From Peptococcus simiae (GTDB lineage Bacteria; Bacillota; Peptococcia; Peptococcales; Peptococcaceae): a stretch of DNA of 64,000 nt. Under the pieces are notes generated by a model. The model saw only the letters and a program-made list of their open reading frames with translations. It ran no database searches and was not told the origin of the DNA. A program made the position numbers and the translations under genes. The stretch is taken from assembly GCF_046097595.1 (NCBI RefSeq), contig NZ_JBJUVG010000010.1, positions 1 to 64,000 of the forward strand, in the 5' to 3' direction. Positions 49,186-58,243 of the stretch are shown piece by piece (position 1 is the first letter of the stretch; every line of letters starts with the position of its first letter).

Positions 49186-49191
49186 GTGAAT

Positions 49192-49385
49192 ATATTAATT
49201 TTCCGGAGGCTATTGTAATTTCGGTAGGCAATAGTAGGATCCGGTGACGTGAACCGAGGCGTCTTTATTATTGTGCCGACCAGTGTATTTGCTGGCCGTA
49301 GTCCTTGCGAGTAATTGCAAGGAAGTAACCCTTAATTGGGAATAATGGGGAAGTATAGATAGGGACCTTGTGTCCATTTTTAAGT
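49192..49385 (+). ncRNA. Structured RNA of about 190 nt, copy 1
   Basis: No reading frame is conserved between the copies. Stems seen are CCGGA/TCCGG (49203, 49240) enclosing CTATTG/CAATAG (49210, 49229), GACG/CGTC (49246, 49260), CCAG/CTGG (49280, 49292), CCTTGC/GCAAGG (49303, 49317) and GGAC/GTCC near 49374. Loop CGGT (49222-49225) can pair with loop ACCG (49253-49256) as a pseudoknot. Copy 2 is at 60018-60213. I do not recognise a known RNA family. It ends directly before the terminator-like hairpin at 49391. Confidence 0.7.
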
Positions 49386-49390
49386 TAATC

Positions 49391-49437
49391 AAGAGATATG
49401 TAAGAAAGATTTTCTTTCAAGCGTATCTCTTTTTTTA
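49391..49437 (+). repeat. Terminator-like leader hairpin, copy 1 (before Rpn gene)
   Basis: The stem AAGAGATATG / CGTATCTCTT contains an inner GAAAG / CTTTC hairpin and is followed by seven T. A ribosome binding site follows 20-30 bases later. Confidence 0.8.
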
Positions 49438-49473
49438 TTGTCAAAAGTAAGGTATACTGAAAGGAGAAAATGT

Positions 49474-50331
49474 ATGTGTGAACCTAAGTTTTATCGGTTG
49501 ACGAACGATTTAATGTTTCATATTGTCATGCAAGAGAACGAGGTGGCTTTGCGAGGCCTTATAGCAGCAATGTTATCCAAGCCGGCTGATGCCATTACAA
49601 GTGTACAGGTTTTGAATCCGATTGATTTTCATAAGAAAATGACCGGAAAAGAGATTATTCTTGATGTTAAGGCTGAAGTTGATGCAAGAGAGATCGTTAA
49701 TGTAGAAGTGCAAGTTCGCAAATTTAAATATTGGCGTGATAGGGCGCTCTATTATGCTGCTCGTATGTTAAGTGGGTATAATCCCGGAGCAGAATACGGA
49801 GCGGTTAAGCCAATAAGACAGGTAAGCATCCTTGATTACCCTTTTGACAGTTCAGTTCCAAAGTTTTTTTATAACTACAGGCTGATTGAAGATGATATCG
49901 GTGAAGAATACTCCGACAAATTTCAGCTTTCCGTTTTAAATTTGCGGCGAATGGATTTAGCAACTGAGGTAGACAGGCTCTCGAATCGCTTGCTTTGGGC
50001 AAAGTTATTCCGGGCCCAGTCATGGAATGCACTTGAAGAGCTAACAGAAAATAGTAATTTAGCAAAGGAGGTTGTAGAGACTATGTATGAAGCAACTACA
50101 GACGATAATATGTCTCGTTGGTTAAGTGATAAGGAAATCCTTGAACGAGACCGTGCAGCCCAAGAAGCTTATGCGAGAGAAGAAAATATGATTAAAGGCA
50201 TGGAAAAAGGCATGGAAATCAAAAACTTTGAGTTTGCTAAAAACTTATTGGTTGAAGGTTTCTCTCGTGATGATGTGAGGCGGTTAACTAATTATCCTTT
50301 CTCTGATGAGGAATTGGATAGCCTTAAATAA
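49474..50331 (+). CDS. Rpn/PD-(D/E)XK nuclease family transposase-like protein
   Basis: From ATG 49474 (AAAGGAGAAAATG region) there are 285 residues. The start YRLTNDLMFHIVMQENEVAL is the mark of Rpn-type recombination-promoting nucleases. The PD-(D/E)XK core is IILDVKAEV followed by VNVEVQV. Family members are DNA endonucleases that promote RecA-independent recombination. Two paralogues follow at 60302 and 61303. Its leader holds the structured RNA and hairpin copy 1. Confidence 0.88.
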   Translation: MCEPKFYRLTNDLMFHIVMQENEVALRGLIAAMLSKPADAITSVQVLNPIDFHKKMTGKEIILDVKAEVDAREIVNVEVQVRKFKYWRDRALYYAARMLSGYNPGAEYGAVKPIRQVSILDYPFDSSVPKFFYNYRLIEDDIGEEYSDKFQLSVLNLRRMDLATEVDRLSNRLLWAKLFRAQSWNALEELTENSNLAKEVVETMYEATTDDNMSRWLSDKEILERDRAAQEAYAREENMIKGMEKGMEIKNFEFAKNLLVEGFSRDDVRRLTNYPFSDEELDSLK

Positions 50332-50352
50332 GAAAAAATAAAGCTAAATATT

Positions 50353-50399
50353 AAGAGATATGTAAGTGAAAGATATTCTTTCTTGCATATCTCTTTTTT
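50353..50399 (+). repeat. Terminator-like leader hairpin, copy 2
   Basis: AAGAGATATG / CATATCTCTT with an inner GAAAG / CTTTC hairpin and seven T, between the Rpn gene and the gene at 50440. Confidence 0.8.
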
Positions 50400-50439
50400 T
50401 ATTGCGAAAAATGAGAGAACAGAAAAGGAGAATGAAAAA

Positions 50440-51051
50440 ATGGCGAATATTTCAGAACCGTACGGTGGTATCTTCTTCGACTGTGACCAGTCCGTTATGG
50501 AGGACATTTACCGGCAGATAGAAGAACAGAAGTGGTATTACGGGGCCCCAGAACTGGAAGAGGCTCCCAAAAGCAGGACATGGCTACAGTTTTATGGAAT
50601 CGGCCGCTGGCTCTTTGCCAATAATGTTAAGCGATTTTTTGAAACCTTGCAGCCTACCGGGCCGGTTAGTATTAAGTGGGATTTTGTAGACTACGAGCCG
50701 GGAATGGAGGTCTTTTACACCATGAAGTGCGAGACCACCTACAACCCGGAAGCAGAGTATGCTACAGAGCTTATCGTTACTGAGGACTACGACTTGGAAA
50801 TTAATGCTGAAAACTTGGAAGCGTATGGATATGAAGAGATGGCAGCGGATACCTTTACCGATTATGGCCTCTTTAACTTGCAGGCCGAACTGGAGGAAAG
50901 GGGTTCCTACTTGCTGCCTTACTTATTCAAGGATATGTCTCGCCGAGAACTCGTTGCATTTTTAGACGAGAATAATCTCCGGATGACAGACTGTCCTGAA
51001 TGCCTTGCCAGTACCTTAGAAGAAGAATTGCACGACTATTTTATAGACTAG
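50440..51051 (+). CDS. Hypothetical acidic protein
   Basis: From ATG 50440 there are 203 residues, very acidic and without membrane parts (DCDQSVMEDIYRQIEEQKWY, FFETLQPTGPVSIKWDFVDY). No family is recognised. The strong negative charge recalls DNA-mimic anti-defence proteins, but that is only a general resemblance. AAAAGGAG precedes the start. Confidence 0.6.
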   Translation: MANISEPYGGIFFDCDQSVMEDIYRQIEEQKWYYGAPELEEAPKSRTWLQFYGIGRWLFANNVKRFFETLQPTGPVSIKWDFVDYEPGMEVFYTMKCETTYNPEAEYATELIVTEDYDLEINAENLEAYGYEEMAADTFTDYGLFNLQAELEERGSYLLPYLFKDMSRRELVAFLDENNLRMTDCPECLASTLEEELHDYFID

Positions 51052-51070
51052 GCCAATCAAAATTGATACC

Positions 51071-51118
51071 AAAGAGATGTGAAAGCGGAAAGATTATCCT
51101 GCCGACACGTCTCTTTTT
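51071..51118 (+). repeat. Terminator-like leader hairpin, copy 3 (diverged)
   Basis: AAGAGATGTG / CACGTCTCTT with five T. The stem differs from the other copies at several positions, yet most pairs are kept by paired changes. Confidence 0.7.
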
Positions 51119-51149
51119 GCTTTTTATGGAGAAAAGGAGCGAGCAAAAA

Positions 51150-52628
51150 ATGGAAATAAGGATTGAGCAAATCGTAGATATCTTGGGGCTGGAAAGAGAG
51201 CGTCGGTCGCAAAAGGCTGACTCATTCAATGTCCGCTGCCCCTTCTGCAATGACCACAAATACCACCTGAACGTCAACACTGCCAAGGGCGTATTTAACT
51301 GTCCTCGGTGTAGTACAGGTGGCGGCAAGCTGGACCTATATAGTCTTGTTCGCTTTGGTCGCAAATACTTAAAGGGGGATTTTCCTAGCCTTTTAGAAGA
51401 AATCGGCGAAGATAACAGAAACTACGAATACAAAAAAGCACGAAACACGGTAGAAGAGAAATACGAGGCAATCTTGCCTCCCGGTGATGATGTTCTTCAC
51501 AAGGCGTATAGTGCAGTCCTGCGCTTTAAGCCTTTTGCTTTATCGGAAGAGCATAGACAGAACCTCTTGGATAGGGGCCTAACAGAAGAGGACGTTGAAA
51601 GAAATGAATATAGGACTATTCCTGCTGAAATGCCTTGGCTAAAAGGCCATACGAAAGCACTCAAAGTGGCTGAAATGATGCGAAAGCCTTTACAAAATAG
51701 GGGTTTTAATCCAAGCCTCTACCACATTGCCGCAGGTGTCCTCTTAGCAGACCACCTAGCCGGGGAAGGCTATACCCTCAAGGGTGTTCCGGGCTTTTAC
51801 AAGCTTTGTGGTCACTGGGGCTTTAACCTTTCCTCCGGGATGCTTATTCCCACTCGCAATATGAACGGGGAAATTGTGGGCCTGCAAGTCAGACTAGACA
51901 AAGGAGACCTCCGCTACCTAACCGTGTCCTCAAAAGGACTGCCGGAAGGGGCAACTGAGAACATCTCCCGGACCCATTTTCCGTTAGGCAATCCGGTTAT
52001 TCGCAATAAAGGGGCCATTCTTTTAACAGAGGGACCCTTGAAGGCTGATGTGGCTTCCCATCTTATGGGCGCTAGTTCTCCCTTTATGGCTCTACAGGGA
52101 GTCAACAACACGAGGGACCTGCCAGATGAGTTCCAGACCTTAAAAGAGATGGGCGTGTCGCAAGTAATTGAAATGTTCGACATGGATAAGGTAATTAACC
52201 CCAATGTCAGTAAGGCATCTAAGAAGATTGAAGACCTTGCTCATGAGGTTGAAATGGACTTTAGACGACGGTACTGGGCCTTAGATGAGTGCGAGCGGCG
52301 CTATGGCGAGCTGCTAAAACTAGCGGCTTTTAACGGGATCCAGGTCCCGGAAGAAACCGGGAATATCGTGATTGATACTGCCGGTGCTGCCCAAGCCCTG
52401 TATGCCTCCGGGAAAGTAAAAGACTACTTTTCGGGGAAGGCGCTTTGGGATCCGTCATCTAAAGGCATTGATGACTACCTGTTGAAGCAACTAAAAGCCA
52501 AGGAGGAGCAGGAGGCTAAGCTGGTCGTTCTCCCAAACAAGGAGAAGCCAGTGGAAGCTAAAGAAGAGGCGACTACTGAACACTCAAGTGGTCTCTTGCA
52601 AGCGGTTAAACGGAAGTTTGCGTTTTAA
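51150..52628 (+). CDS. DnaG-type primase-like protein (CHC2 zinc finger and Toprim)
   Basis: From ATG 51150 there are 492 residues. A CHC2-type zinc finger opens the protein: CPFCNDHKYH near residue 29 and CPRCSTGGG near residue 50. A middle domain follows, then a Toprim-like part with ILLTEGPLKADVASHLM near residue 290 and an Asp-rich MFDMDKVINPN later. It probably makes primers for replication of the transferred strand. The longer frame starting at 51000 overlaps the previous gene and has no ribosome binding site. Confidence 0.85.
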   Translation: MEIRIEQIVDILGLERERRSQKADSFNVRCPFCNDHKYHLNVNTAKGVFNCPRCSTGGGKLDLYSLVRFGRKYLKGDFPSLLEEIGEDNRNYEYKKARNTVEEKYEAILPPGDDVLHKAYSAVLRFKPFALSEEHRQNLLDRGLTEEDVERNEYRTIPAEMPWLKGHTKALKVAEMMRKPLQNRGFNPSLYHIAAGVLLADHLAGEGYTLKGVPGFYKLCGHWGFNLSSGMLIPTRNMNGEIVGLQVRLDKGDLRYLTVSSKGLPEGATENISRTHFPLGNPVIRNKGAILLTEGPLKADVASHLMGASSPFMALQGVNNTRDLPDEFQTLKEMGVSQVIEMFDMDKVINPNVSKASKKIEDLAHEVEMDFRRRYWALDECERRYGELLKLAAFNGIQVPEETGNIVIDTAGAAQALYASGKVKDYFSGKALWDPSSKGIDDYLLKQLKAKEEQEAKLVVLPNKEKPVEAKEEATTEHSSGLLQAVKRKFAF

Positions 52629-52652
52629 GCATAAATAAAGGAGCGAATTTTG

Positions 52653-53177
52653 ATGAATAAACAGGTCGAAACCTTAGAAAAAGTCATTGCATGGGATGAG
52701 GCTAATCAGAACTTTTTACGGGTGCTTATTTCTTTCGATAGCTATAACGTGTTAAGCGTTAATTACTATATCTATCGTATGGAACAATGCTCCGAAGAAG
52801 ATATTTATGAGGCCACTCTTGAAACCCTTGAAGAAATTGGAATGATTAGTCAAGAAGCTAGCTACGATCAGGAAAAAGAACGGTTTGTCTGGATGAAGAA
52901 TATGTCCATGGCAGAAATGGAAGACTTCCTCTTTGGTAGCAGTAGCGCCCTGAAGGCGTATTATTGTCCGCCATATTATCCAAGACTGGAAAATGCCGGA
53001 GCAAGCCTTGATCCAGCTAACTATATTGACAATCTGTCTCCTGAGGTAGAGGTGTTGATTTCCCTTTGCAAGCGTCATCAAGGGAAAGAGTTATCCGACT
53101 CCTTGGCAGGCTTCATCAAATACTGGTTTGATGAAGTTGAAGAAATTAGCCCGGAAGATGTAGTGGCAGCCTTATAG
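52653..53177 (+). CDS. Hypothetical protein, paralogue 1 of a tandem pair
   Basis: The protein of 174 residues aligns with the next gene: both have (W)(D/N)xxxxxF/L near the start, YYIYRMEQCSEEDIYE versus YNLYRLEHYSPDSCID, PPYYPRLENAGASLDPANYI versus PSYYPCMVASTTYIDPANYF, and end in SPEDVVAAL versus EPEDVFKDL. No known family is evident. AGGAG precedes ATG 52653. Confidence 0.65.
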   Translation: MNKQVETLEKVIAWDEANQNFLRVLISFDSYNVLSVNYYIYRMEQCSEEDIYEATLETLEEIGMISQEASYDQEKERFVWMKNMSMAEMEDFLFGSSSALKAYYCPPYYPRLENAGASLDPANYIDNLSPEVEVLISLCKRHQGKELSDSLAGFIKYWFDEVEEISPEDVVAAL

Positions 53178-53207
53178 GACTGGCATCAAAAGAAAAGAGA
53201 GGGAGTT

Positions 53208-53639
53208 ATGGAAGAATATACGAAGCTTACCAGCCGGAGGATTATCGACTGGAATAAAGAAACGAGGATGCTAACAGAAGCGGTTGCTTGGTTTTTTGAA
53301 GGCAATAGAGCCCGGATTCAATATAATCTCTACCGGCTAGAGCATTACTCGCCGGATTCTTGTATTGATGACATCATGGATGCCCACTTTAAAGAGGAGG
53401 TCCATGGGCCTATAAAGGATTTTTACTTCCCGTCATACTACCCTTGTATGGTGGCTAGTACAACTTATATAGACCCGGCCAATTATTTTGGCCATCTTCG
53501 GACTGAGTGGGAAATCATAATAGCCCTATTTGATCGCTATCATCATCGAGCATTATCCGATCAGCTAATGACCATACTGATGGACTGGTTTCTTTCTGCA
53601 AAAGAAATTGAGCCGGAAGACGTATTTAAGGACCTATAA
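53208..53639 (+). CDS. Hypothetical protein, paralogue 2 of a tandem pair
   Basis: The 143-residue protein is about one third identical to the preceding one, with a deletion of some 30 residues in the middle. Conserved blocks are the YRLEHYSPD region and SYYPCMVASTTYIDPANYF. The pair looks like an old duplication. The function is unknown. Confidence 0.65.
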   Translation: MEEYTKLTSRRIIDWNKETRMLTEAVAWFFEGNRARIQYNLYRLEHYSPDSCIDDIMDAHFKEEVHGPIKDFYFPSYYPCMVASTTYIDPANYFGHLRTEWEIIIALFDRYHHRALSDQLMTILMDWFLSAKEIEPEDVFKDL

Positions 53640-53686
53640 GACTGGAATAAATAAAGCTAAAGATTATATAGAAAGGTGAGATTTTT

Positions 53687-54442
53687 ATGTCTAATCTACA
53701 AGTATTTGAAAACGAGATGTTTGGGAGTATTCGAGTGATTTTTGTAGATGAAAATCCTTGGTTTGTAGGAAAGGAAGTTGCAAAAGCATTGGGGTATAAA
53801 GATACCTCTGATGCCCTTAAAAGACACGTTGATAGCGAGGATAAGCTGGGTCGGCGTTTCACCGACTCAGGTCAAAGTCGAGAAATGATTACCATTAACG
53901 AATCCGGCTTGTATTCCTTAATCATGGCAAGCAAGCTGCCGGAGGCAAAAGCCTTTAAACGTTGGGTAACCTCCGAGGTCCTGCCATCTATCCGGAAGCA
54001 CGGTGGCTATATCGCCGGTCAGGAAAAAATGGACGACCTTGAACTCCTTTCTAGGGCAGTCCTTGTGGCCAATAGTGTGATTGAAGAAAAGCAAAAGGTA
54101 ATTGAAAGCCAGCAAAGTCAGATTGCAGAAATGGATCCCAAGGCCAAGTATTATGATGCTTTAGTGGCCTGCAATCATCTGACCAACTTTAGAGACACCG
54201 CTAAACTCCTAGGGCTGGGTCAAAAAGCTTTTATTAACTGGCTCTTAGAAAAGAAATTCCTCTACCGAGACAAGCGACAAAGGCTCCTGCCTTATAGCAT
54301 CAAGAATAGAGGCTATTTCCGGATTAAGGAATGGGGGTACGGCATTGAAAAAGCCGGCGTTCAGACCTTAATCACCGCTAAGGGGCGCACTCACTTTTTA
54401 GACCTCCTAGATAAAGAAGGGTTACTGGTAATTAATACTTAA
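53687..54442 (+). CDS. Phage-type antirepressor (BRO-N and KilA-C/ANT domains)
   Basis: The 251 residues have an N-terminal BRO domain (VIFVDENPWFVGKEVAKALG, SGLYSLIMASKLPEAKAFKR, WVTSEVLPSIRKHGGYIAG). A coiled linker is followed by a C-terminal ANT/KilA-C domain (FRDTAKLLGLGQKAFINWLL, YSIKNRGYFRIKEWGYG). Such proteins lift repression in phages and mobile elements. Here the natural target would be the repressor of this element. Confidence 0.88.
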   Translation: MSNLQVFENEMFGSIRVIFVDENPWFVGKEVAKALGYKDTSDALKRHVDSEDKLGRRFTDSGQSREMITINESGLYSLIMASKLPEAKAFKRWVTSEVLPSIRKHGGYIAGQEKMDDLELLSRAVLVANSVIEEKQKVIESQQSQIAEMDPKAKYYDALVACNHLTNFRDTAKLLGLGQKAFINWLLEKKFLYRDKRQRLLPYSIKNRGYFRIKEWGYGIEKAGVQTLITAKGRTHFLDLLDKEGLLVINT

Positions 54443-54491
54443 ATGTTGAGATTAAACTATAAAAATAGTTAAAGATAAAAGGAGAAGGAAG

Positions 54492-55403
54492 ATGAAGATT
54501 AAGCGAATGAACAATGTAAGAAAATTCACCGTAAACTCACCAAGTATTCTGTCCATACGGGCTTTCATGGAAAATGGTGAACCGTGGTTCTGCTCAGCAG
54601 ATATTTGTAGGGTATTTGGTATTACCCAGCCATACAAAGCATGGGAATCGCTCGACAAGGAGGATAAATGCAAGCGCCGCATTGATTCATGTGGTACCGC
54701 ATACAATTGTGTTAACGAGTGGGGCATATACCAAATGATCATTTCATTTGAATCAAAAAAGAGTGAGAGAGAGGTTAAATTTATTAGAGACTGGATTAGG
54801 AATGACATTATTCCTGCGCTCAAAGGAGAGTTTCCCACGGCCTCTGAAAACACATCTAAGGTAGATGTTAGTTTCAATTATTCACTAAAGCCTAAGACTT
54901 TTTTCGGCAATCCAGTATTCATTGCTGAGGACATTGCCTTTATTTTGGGAAGCGGTGTTGAAACTGTTAGGTGGCTTATACAGCACCATGGCATTAAGGG
55001 CTACACTATATCCGACGGTTCAGTGAAGGTTTTCAAGAAAGAAAATGGTATTAACCAAATTGACCTACCGAAAAATACCAGCATAGATTTATATCTAAAG
55101 GATGATGTACGTATCCTCCTAGAGGCCTATAAGCCCGATGATTGTAGTAGATTTGCTGAGAAATTCTTTGAGGAAGGGGACCCTTCAGAGAGCGTTAAAA
55201 CGGCCATTCATCAAGCGAACATCCTGTTAATCCTAGCTGAAGAGTGGGAAGATGGTCCTAAAGAAGGTTTTTATCACCTCATAGAAGACCTTATGGTTCA
55301 AGCTGGTGCTTGGACAGAGCAGGTGGTATCTTTCTGTAATAAGTATGGCTGGAATGAGGAGCTATCTAAGGGGCTGTCTGTTGCAGTAAGCATGATTGAA
55401 TAA
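54492..55403 (+). CDS. BRO-N domain protein with unknown C-terminal part
   Basis: The 303 residues start with a BRO-N domain (MENGEPWFCSADICRVFGIT, WGIYQMIISFESKKSEREVK, FIRDWIRNDIIPALKGEFPT). A second half of unknown type has SLKPKTFFGNPVFIAEDIAF, which looks like a second, diverged BRO-like copy. The gene follows the antirepressor by 50 bases. The two may form one regulatory unit. Confidence 0.75.
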   Translation: MKIKRMNNVRKFTVNSPSILSIRAFMENGEPWFCSADICRVFGITQPYKAWESLDKEDKCKRRIDSCGTAYNCVNEWGIYQMIISFESKKSEREVKFIRDWIRNDIIPALKGEFPTASENTSKVDVSFNYSLKPKTFFGNPVFIAEDIAFILGSGVETVRWLIQHHGIKGYTISDGSVKVFKKENGINQIDLPKNTSIDLYLKDDVRILLEAYKPDDCSRFAEKFFEEGDPSESVKTAIHQANILLILAEEWEDGPKEGFYHLIEDLMVQAGAWTEQVVSFCNKYGWNEELSKGLSVAVSMIE

Positions 55404-55435
55404 ATTATGATAAAATAGATACCGAGGTGGTATCC

Positions 55436-56167
55436 TTGAAAAATAAGTGGAATATGACCATAGAGCAGAATATTGCCTTTGCAAAAAGGTCCTTGGTCGA
55501 TGCTATATGGAAAAGTGCTAGACTGGAAGGCCTTTCAGTAACATTTCCGCAGACAGACGATATATATAATGGATATGTTGGCTCCGGCGTCTCTGTAGAC
55601 GCCGTGGTCACCATTAATAATCTAAAACACGCATGGCAGTTTCTATTAGCCAATTTAGATTATCCTTTGGATTATCCGTATGTCTGTAAACTCAATTCTC
55701 TTGTCGGTGCAGATAATCTTATTTATCGAGCAGGCCGCATTAGGGAAGAGGGTCAAGAGGTCGGTATTGGTGGTACAAGTTGGAAGCCGAATATACCCTC
55801 CGAAACAAAGACTAAGCGAATTTTAGCTGAGTTAATGGAAATACAAGGCTATTCCGCTACTGATAGGGCTTTGCAGGTCCTCTGCTTCCTAATGAGAAAT
55901 CAGACCTTTTTGGATGGGAATAAAAGGACTGCTATGCTTGCAGCTAATCATATCTTAATTGGCTGTGGGTGTGGCATATTAAGCATTCCTATTGAGTTTC
56001 AAGAAGAGTTTAAAATAAAGCTGATTGCTTTTTATGAAACCGGAAATGCCGAGGATCTGAAAGAGTTTCTTTATCAGAACTGCATTTTTGGGCAGGCCCG
56101 AAGTGAAGAAGCTAAAACAGACTATCCCTTTGCAGGCATCAAGTGGAATGAGCCTGATGGAGAGTAA
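55436..56167 (+). CDS. Fic-family protein with altered active site
   Basis: From TTG 55436 (GAGGTGG upstream) there are 243 residues. The Fic core motif reads NQTFLDGNKRTAML, where HPFxxGNxR is expected: the catalytic His is replaced by Gln. Near the N terminus SARLEG matches the Fic inhibitory motif (S/T)xxxE(G/N). Active Fic proteins transfer AMP or other groups to target proteins. This one is probably inactive in that chemistry, or uses another one. It is directly followed by an intact Fic gene. Confidence 0.8.
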   Translation: MKNKWNMTIEQNIAFAKRSLVDAIWKSARLEGLSVTFPQTDDIYNGYVGSGVSVDAVVTINNLKHAWQFLLANLDYPLDYPYVCKLNSLVGADNLIYRAGRIREEGQEVGIGGTSWKPNIPSETKTKRILAELMEIQGYSATDRALQVLCFLMRNQTFLDGNKRTAMLAANHILIGCGCGILSIPIEFQEEFKIKLIAFYETGNAEDLKEFLYQNCIFGQARSEEAKTDYPFAGIKWNEPDGE

Positions 56168-56168
56168 T

Positions 56169-56732
56169 ATGGATCATAAAGAAGAGTTGCTAAGTAAAAA
56201 AAGGTCGCTAGAACTTTGGGATAAAGGTTTATATCGTAACATTGAAGTCGGTACCTTTGAGGGGCTAAGTGCTATTCATAAGTACCTGTTCCAAGATGTG
56301 TTTCCCTTCGCTGGACAAGTTCGGACTGAAAATATCTCAAAAGGTAATTTTCGATTTGCCGGTGCTTTGTTTTTAGAAGCTAATCTAAAAATAATCGATA
56401 CCATGCCGGACGCTACCTTTGAAGAGATCATAGATAAATATGTAGAAATGAATGTAGCCCATCCTTTCCGAGAAGGTAATGGACGTTCTATGAGGATCTG
56501 GCTAGACCTGCTCCTAAAAGAGCGGTTAGGTCTTTGTGTAGACTGGGCTAAAGTAGATAAGGACCAGTACCTCCAAGCCATGGAGCGGTCACCGGTAAAC
56601 AGTCTGGAATTGTATGTATTGCTCCAGTCCGCTCTCACCGATAAGGTAGAGGACAGAGAAGTCTATATGCGTGGGGTGCAAGCATCCTACGAATATGAAG
56701 GGTTGAGTGATATAGATATTTACGAACTGTAG
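56169..56732 (+). CDS. Fic-family protein, intact active site, C-terminal inhibitory motif
   Basis: From ATG 56169, one base past the first fic stop, there are 187 residues. The active-site motif HPFREGNGRSMR is complete. The C-terminal SYEYEG matches (S/T)xxxE(G/N), which makes it a class III (NmFic-like) enzyme that inhibits itself. VFPFAGQVRTENISKG is the usual flap region. It probably AMPylates a target protein. The tight coupling with the altered Fic before it suggests that the two proteins interact. Confidence 0.87.
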   Translation: MDHKEELLSKKRSLELWDKGLYRNIEVGTFEGLSAIHKYLFQDVFPFAGQVRTENISKGNFRFAGALFLEANLKIIDTMPDATFEEIIDKYVEMNVAHPFREGNGRSMRIWLDLLLKERLGLCVDWAKVDKDQYLQAMERSPVNSLELYVLLQSALTDKVEDREVYMRGVQASYEYEGLSDIDIYEL

Positions 56733-56750
56733 AAAAAAAAAGAAACCACC

Positions 56751-56799
56751 AAGAGATATGTAAGAGAAAGATATTCTTTCCTGCATATCTCTTTTTTTA
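56751..56799 (+). repeat. Terminator-like leader hairpin, copy 4
   Basis: AAGAGATATG / CATATCTCTT with an inner GAAAG / CTTTC hairpin and seven T, ahead of the RadC-like gene. Confidence 0.8.
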
Positions 56800-56818
56800 T
56801 TGAAAAGGAGAAAATGAA

Positions 56819-57331
56819 ATGAAACTACAAGGACTTATCAAAGATTTTAACGATATAGAAGAAAAAGCCTTCTTTAAGCAGGGAGTCGTTATGGAGCATG
56901 CACCGGTTTATGAAGCCGAGGAAGAGAAAGTATTTGTTGAGCCGCTAAACTCATATGAAAAAGCCGCTCTATGTATAAGAGAGTTTCTCAAGCCTGAAAG
57001 ACTGACGGTCGAGCAGTTTGGCGTTCTGTTCCTGAATACCAAGCTGAAGCCTGTAGGCTATAGCATTGTGTCTGTAGGTGGTTTGACTCAAGCTATCGTA
57101 GAGCCTTCCGCTGTTTTCCAACGGGCAATGTTGGCCAACGTACAAAACATAATTGTCTTTCACAACCACCCTAGCGGCGATACAACACCTAGTCAGGAAG
57201 ACTTAGGCTTAACGAAACGCCTTGCTGAGGGTGGGGAAATCTTAGGAATAAGGCTTCGAGACCACATCATTGTAAGCCACGAAAAATACTCTAAAAGTAT
57301 AAGAACGGAATATCCAAACTTATTTTATTAA
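56819..57331 (+). CDS. radC: RadC/JAB-domain protein
   Basis: The 170 residues are mainly a JAB-type metalloprotease-like domain, with the metal motif VFHNHPSGDTTPSQED near residue 115 and the upstream AVFQRAMLANVQNIIV. The helix-hairpin-helix region of chromosomal RadC is absent, as in many RadC copies of mobile elements. The role is unclear despite the old link to DNA repair. AAAAGGAG lies before ATG 56819. Confidence 0.87.
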   Translation: MKLQGLIKDFNDIEEKAFFKQGVVMEHAPVYEAEEEKVFVEPLNSYEKAALCIREFLKPERLTVEQFGVLFLNTKLKPVGYSIVSVGGLTQAIVEPSAVFQRAMLANVQNIIVFHNHPSGDTTPSQEDLGLTKRLAEGGEILGIRLRDHIIVSHEKYSKSIRTEYPNLFY

Positions 57332-57351
57332 GCAGAAAAGGAGAATGGAAA

Positions 57352-58230
57352 ATGACCATGCAAAACGAAAAAGTAACCGCATTGTTAGAACAATTAGAGG
57401 TAGGGCTGGATAATCTCTTTGAGAGCGAGAATTATAAAAAGTGGCTTCGTACGATAAGTCACTTTCACGCTTACTCTTTTGGGAATACGGTTCTTATCGC
57501 CAGCCAATGCCCCGAGGCTACTCGGGTGGCAGGCTATCAGACCTGGAAGAAATTAAATAGACAGGTTAGAAAAGGGGAAAAGGCCATTAAAATCCTTGCC
57601 CCTGTTATTAAGAAGCTAGATGAGATCAAAAAAGATAAGAATGGCAATCCTATTCTCGATAAGAAAGGAGAGCTGGTGCAAGAAGAGCGGCTCATTGGTT
57701 ACAGGGTCGTATCAGTCTTTGATATTGCTCAGACTGACGGTGAAGAACTCCCCGGCCTAGCTAGCTATAGAATGGACTGTGAGGTCCAAGGCTATGATCG
57801 GTTATTTGAGGCCTTAAAGGCAGTTTCCCCTGTTCCTGTTCGTTTTCAGGATCTGCCAAGAGGGACATATGGGTATTTCTCCCGGAAAGACAAGGAAATA
57901 GTCCTAGATCAAGGGATGACCGAGGCTGATATCATTTCTACCCTCTTTCATGAAATGGCCCATAGTGTTCTCCATGGGACTGAAGCGGCTCAAACAATGG
58001 ATGTCCATGTCAAAGAAGTAGAGGCAGAATCGGTGGCGTATGTATTATCCAGCCGGTTTGGCCTACCCTGTGAAGAAGTCAGCTTATCCTATATTGCAGG
58101 CTGGGCTACCATGGACGAAGAGAAAAGGCAAGTCCTAAAAAAAGCTATGAACAGGATTACTAAGGCCTCTTCTCAACTGCTGAAAGGCATAGAAGAGGCC
58201 CTAGGGAACAAAGAAGCAATTTGCGCATAA
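57352..58230 (+). CDS. ardC: ArdC-type antirestriction protein with zinc peptidase domain
   Basis: The 292 residues have an N-terminal ArdC domain that binds single-stranded DNA (NYKKWLRTISHFHAYSFGNT, GYQTWKKLNRQVRKGEKAIK). A C-terminal M78-type metallopeptidase follows, with FHEMAHSVLH near residue 198 and a downstream Glu in VKEVEAESVAYV. ArdC proteins protect incoming single strands of conjugative DNA from restriction. It is probably made early after transfer. Confidence 0.88.
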   Translation: MTMQNEKVTALLEQLEVGLDNLFESENYKKWLRTISHFHAYSFGNTVLIASQCPEATRVAGYQTWKKLNRQVRKGEKAIKILAPVIKKLDEIKKDKNGNPILDKKGELVQEERLIGYRVVSVFDIAQTDGEELPGLASYRMDCEVQGYDRLFEALKAVSPVPVRFQDLPRGTYGYFSRKDKEIVLDQGMTEADIISTLFHEMAHSVLHGTEAAQTMDVHVKEVEAESVAYVLSSRFGLPCEEVSLSYIAGWATMDEEKRQVLKKAMNRITKASSQLLKGIEEALGNKEAICA

Positions 58231-58243
58231 GGAGGGTGTTGGT

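Noticed and set aside
49192..49385. The structured RNA as a T-box, c-di-GMP or cobalamin riboswitch
   Set aside because: None of the conserved cores of these classes is readable, and the downstream genes are not metabolic.
51000..51149. Upstream extension of the primase gene
   Set aside because: It overlaps the preceding gene and leader hairpin copy 3; the ATG at 51150 has a clear ribosome binding site and starts at the domain boundary.
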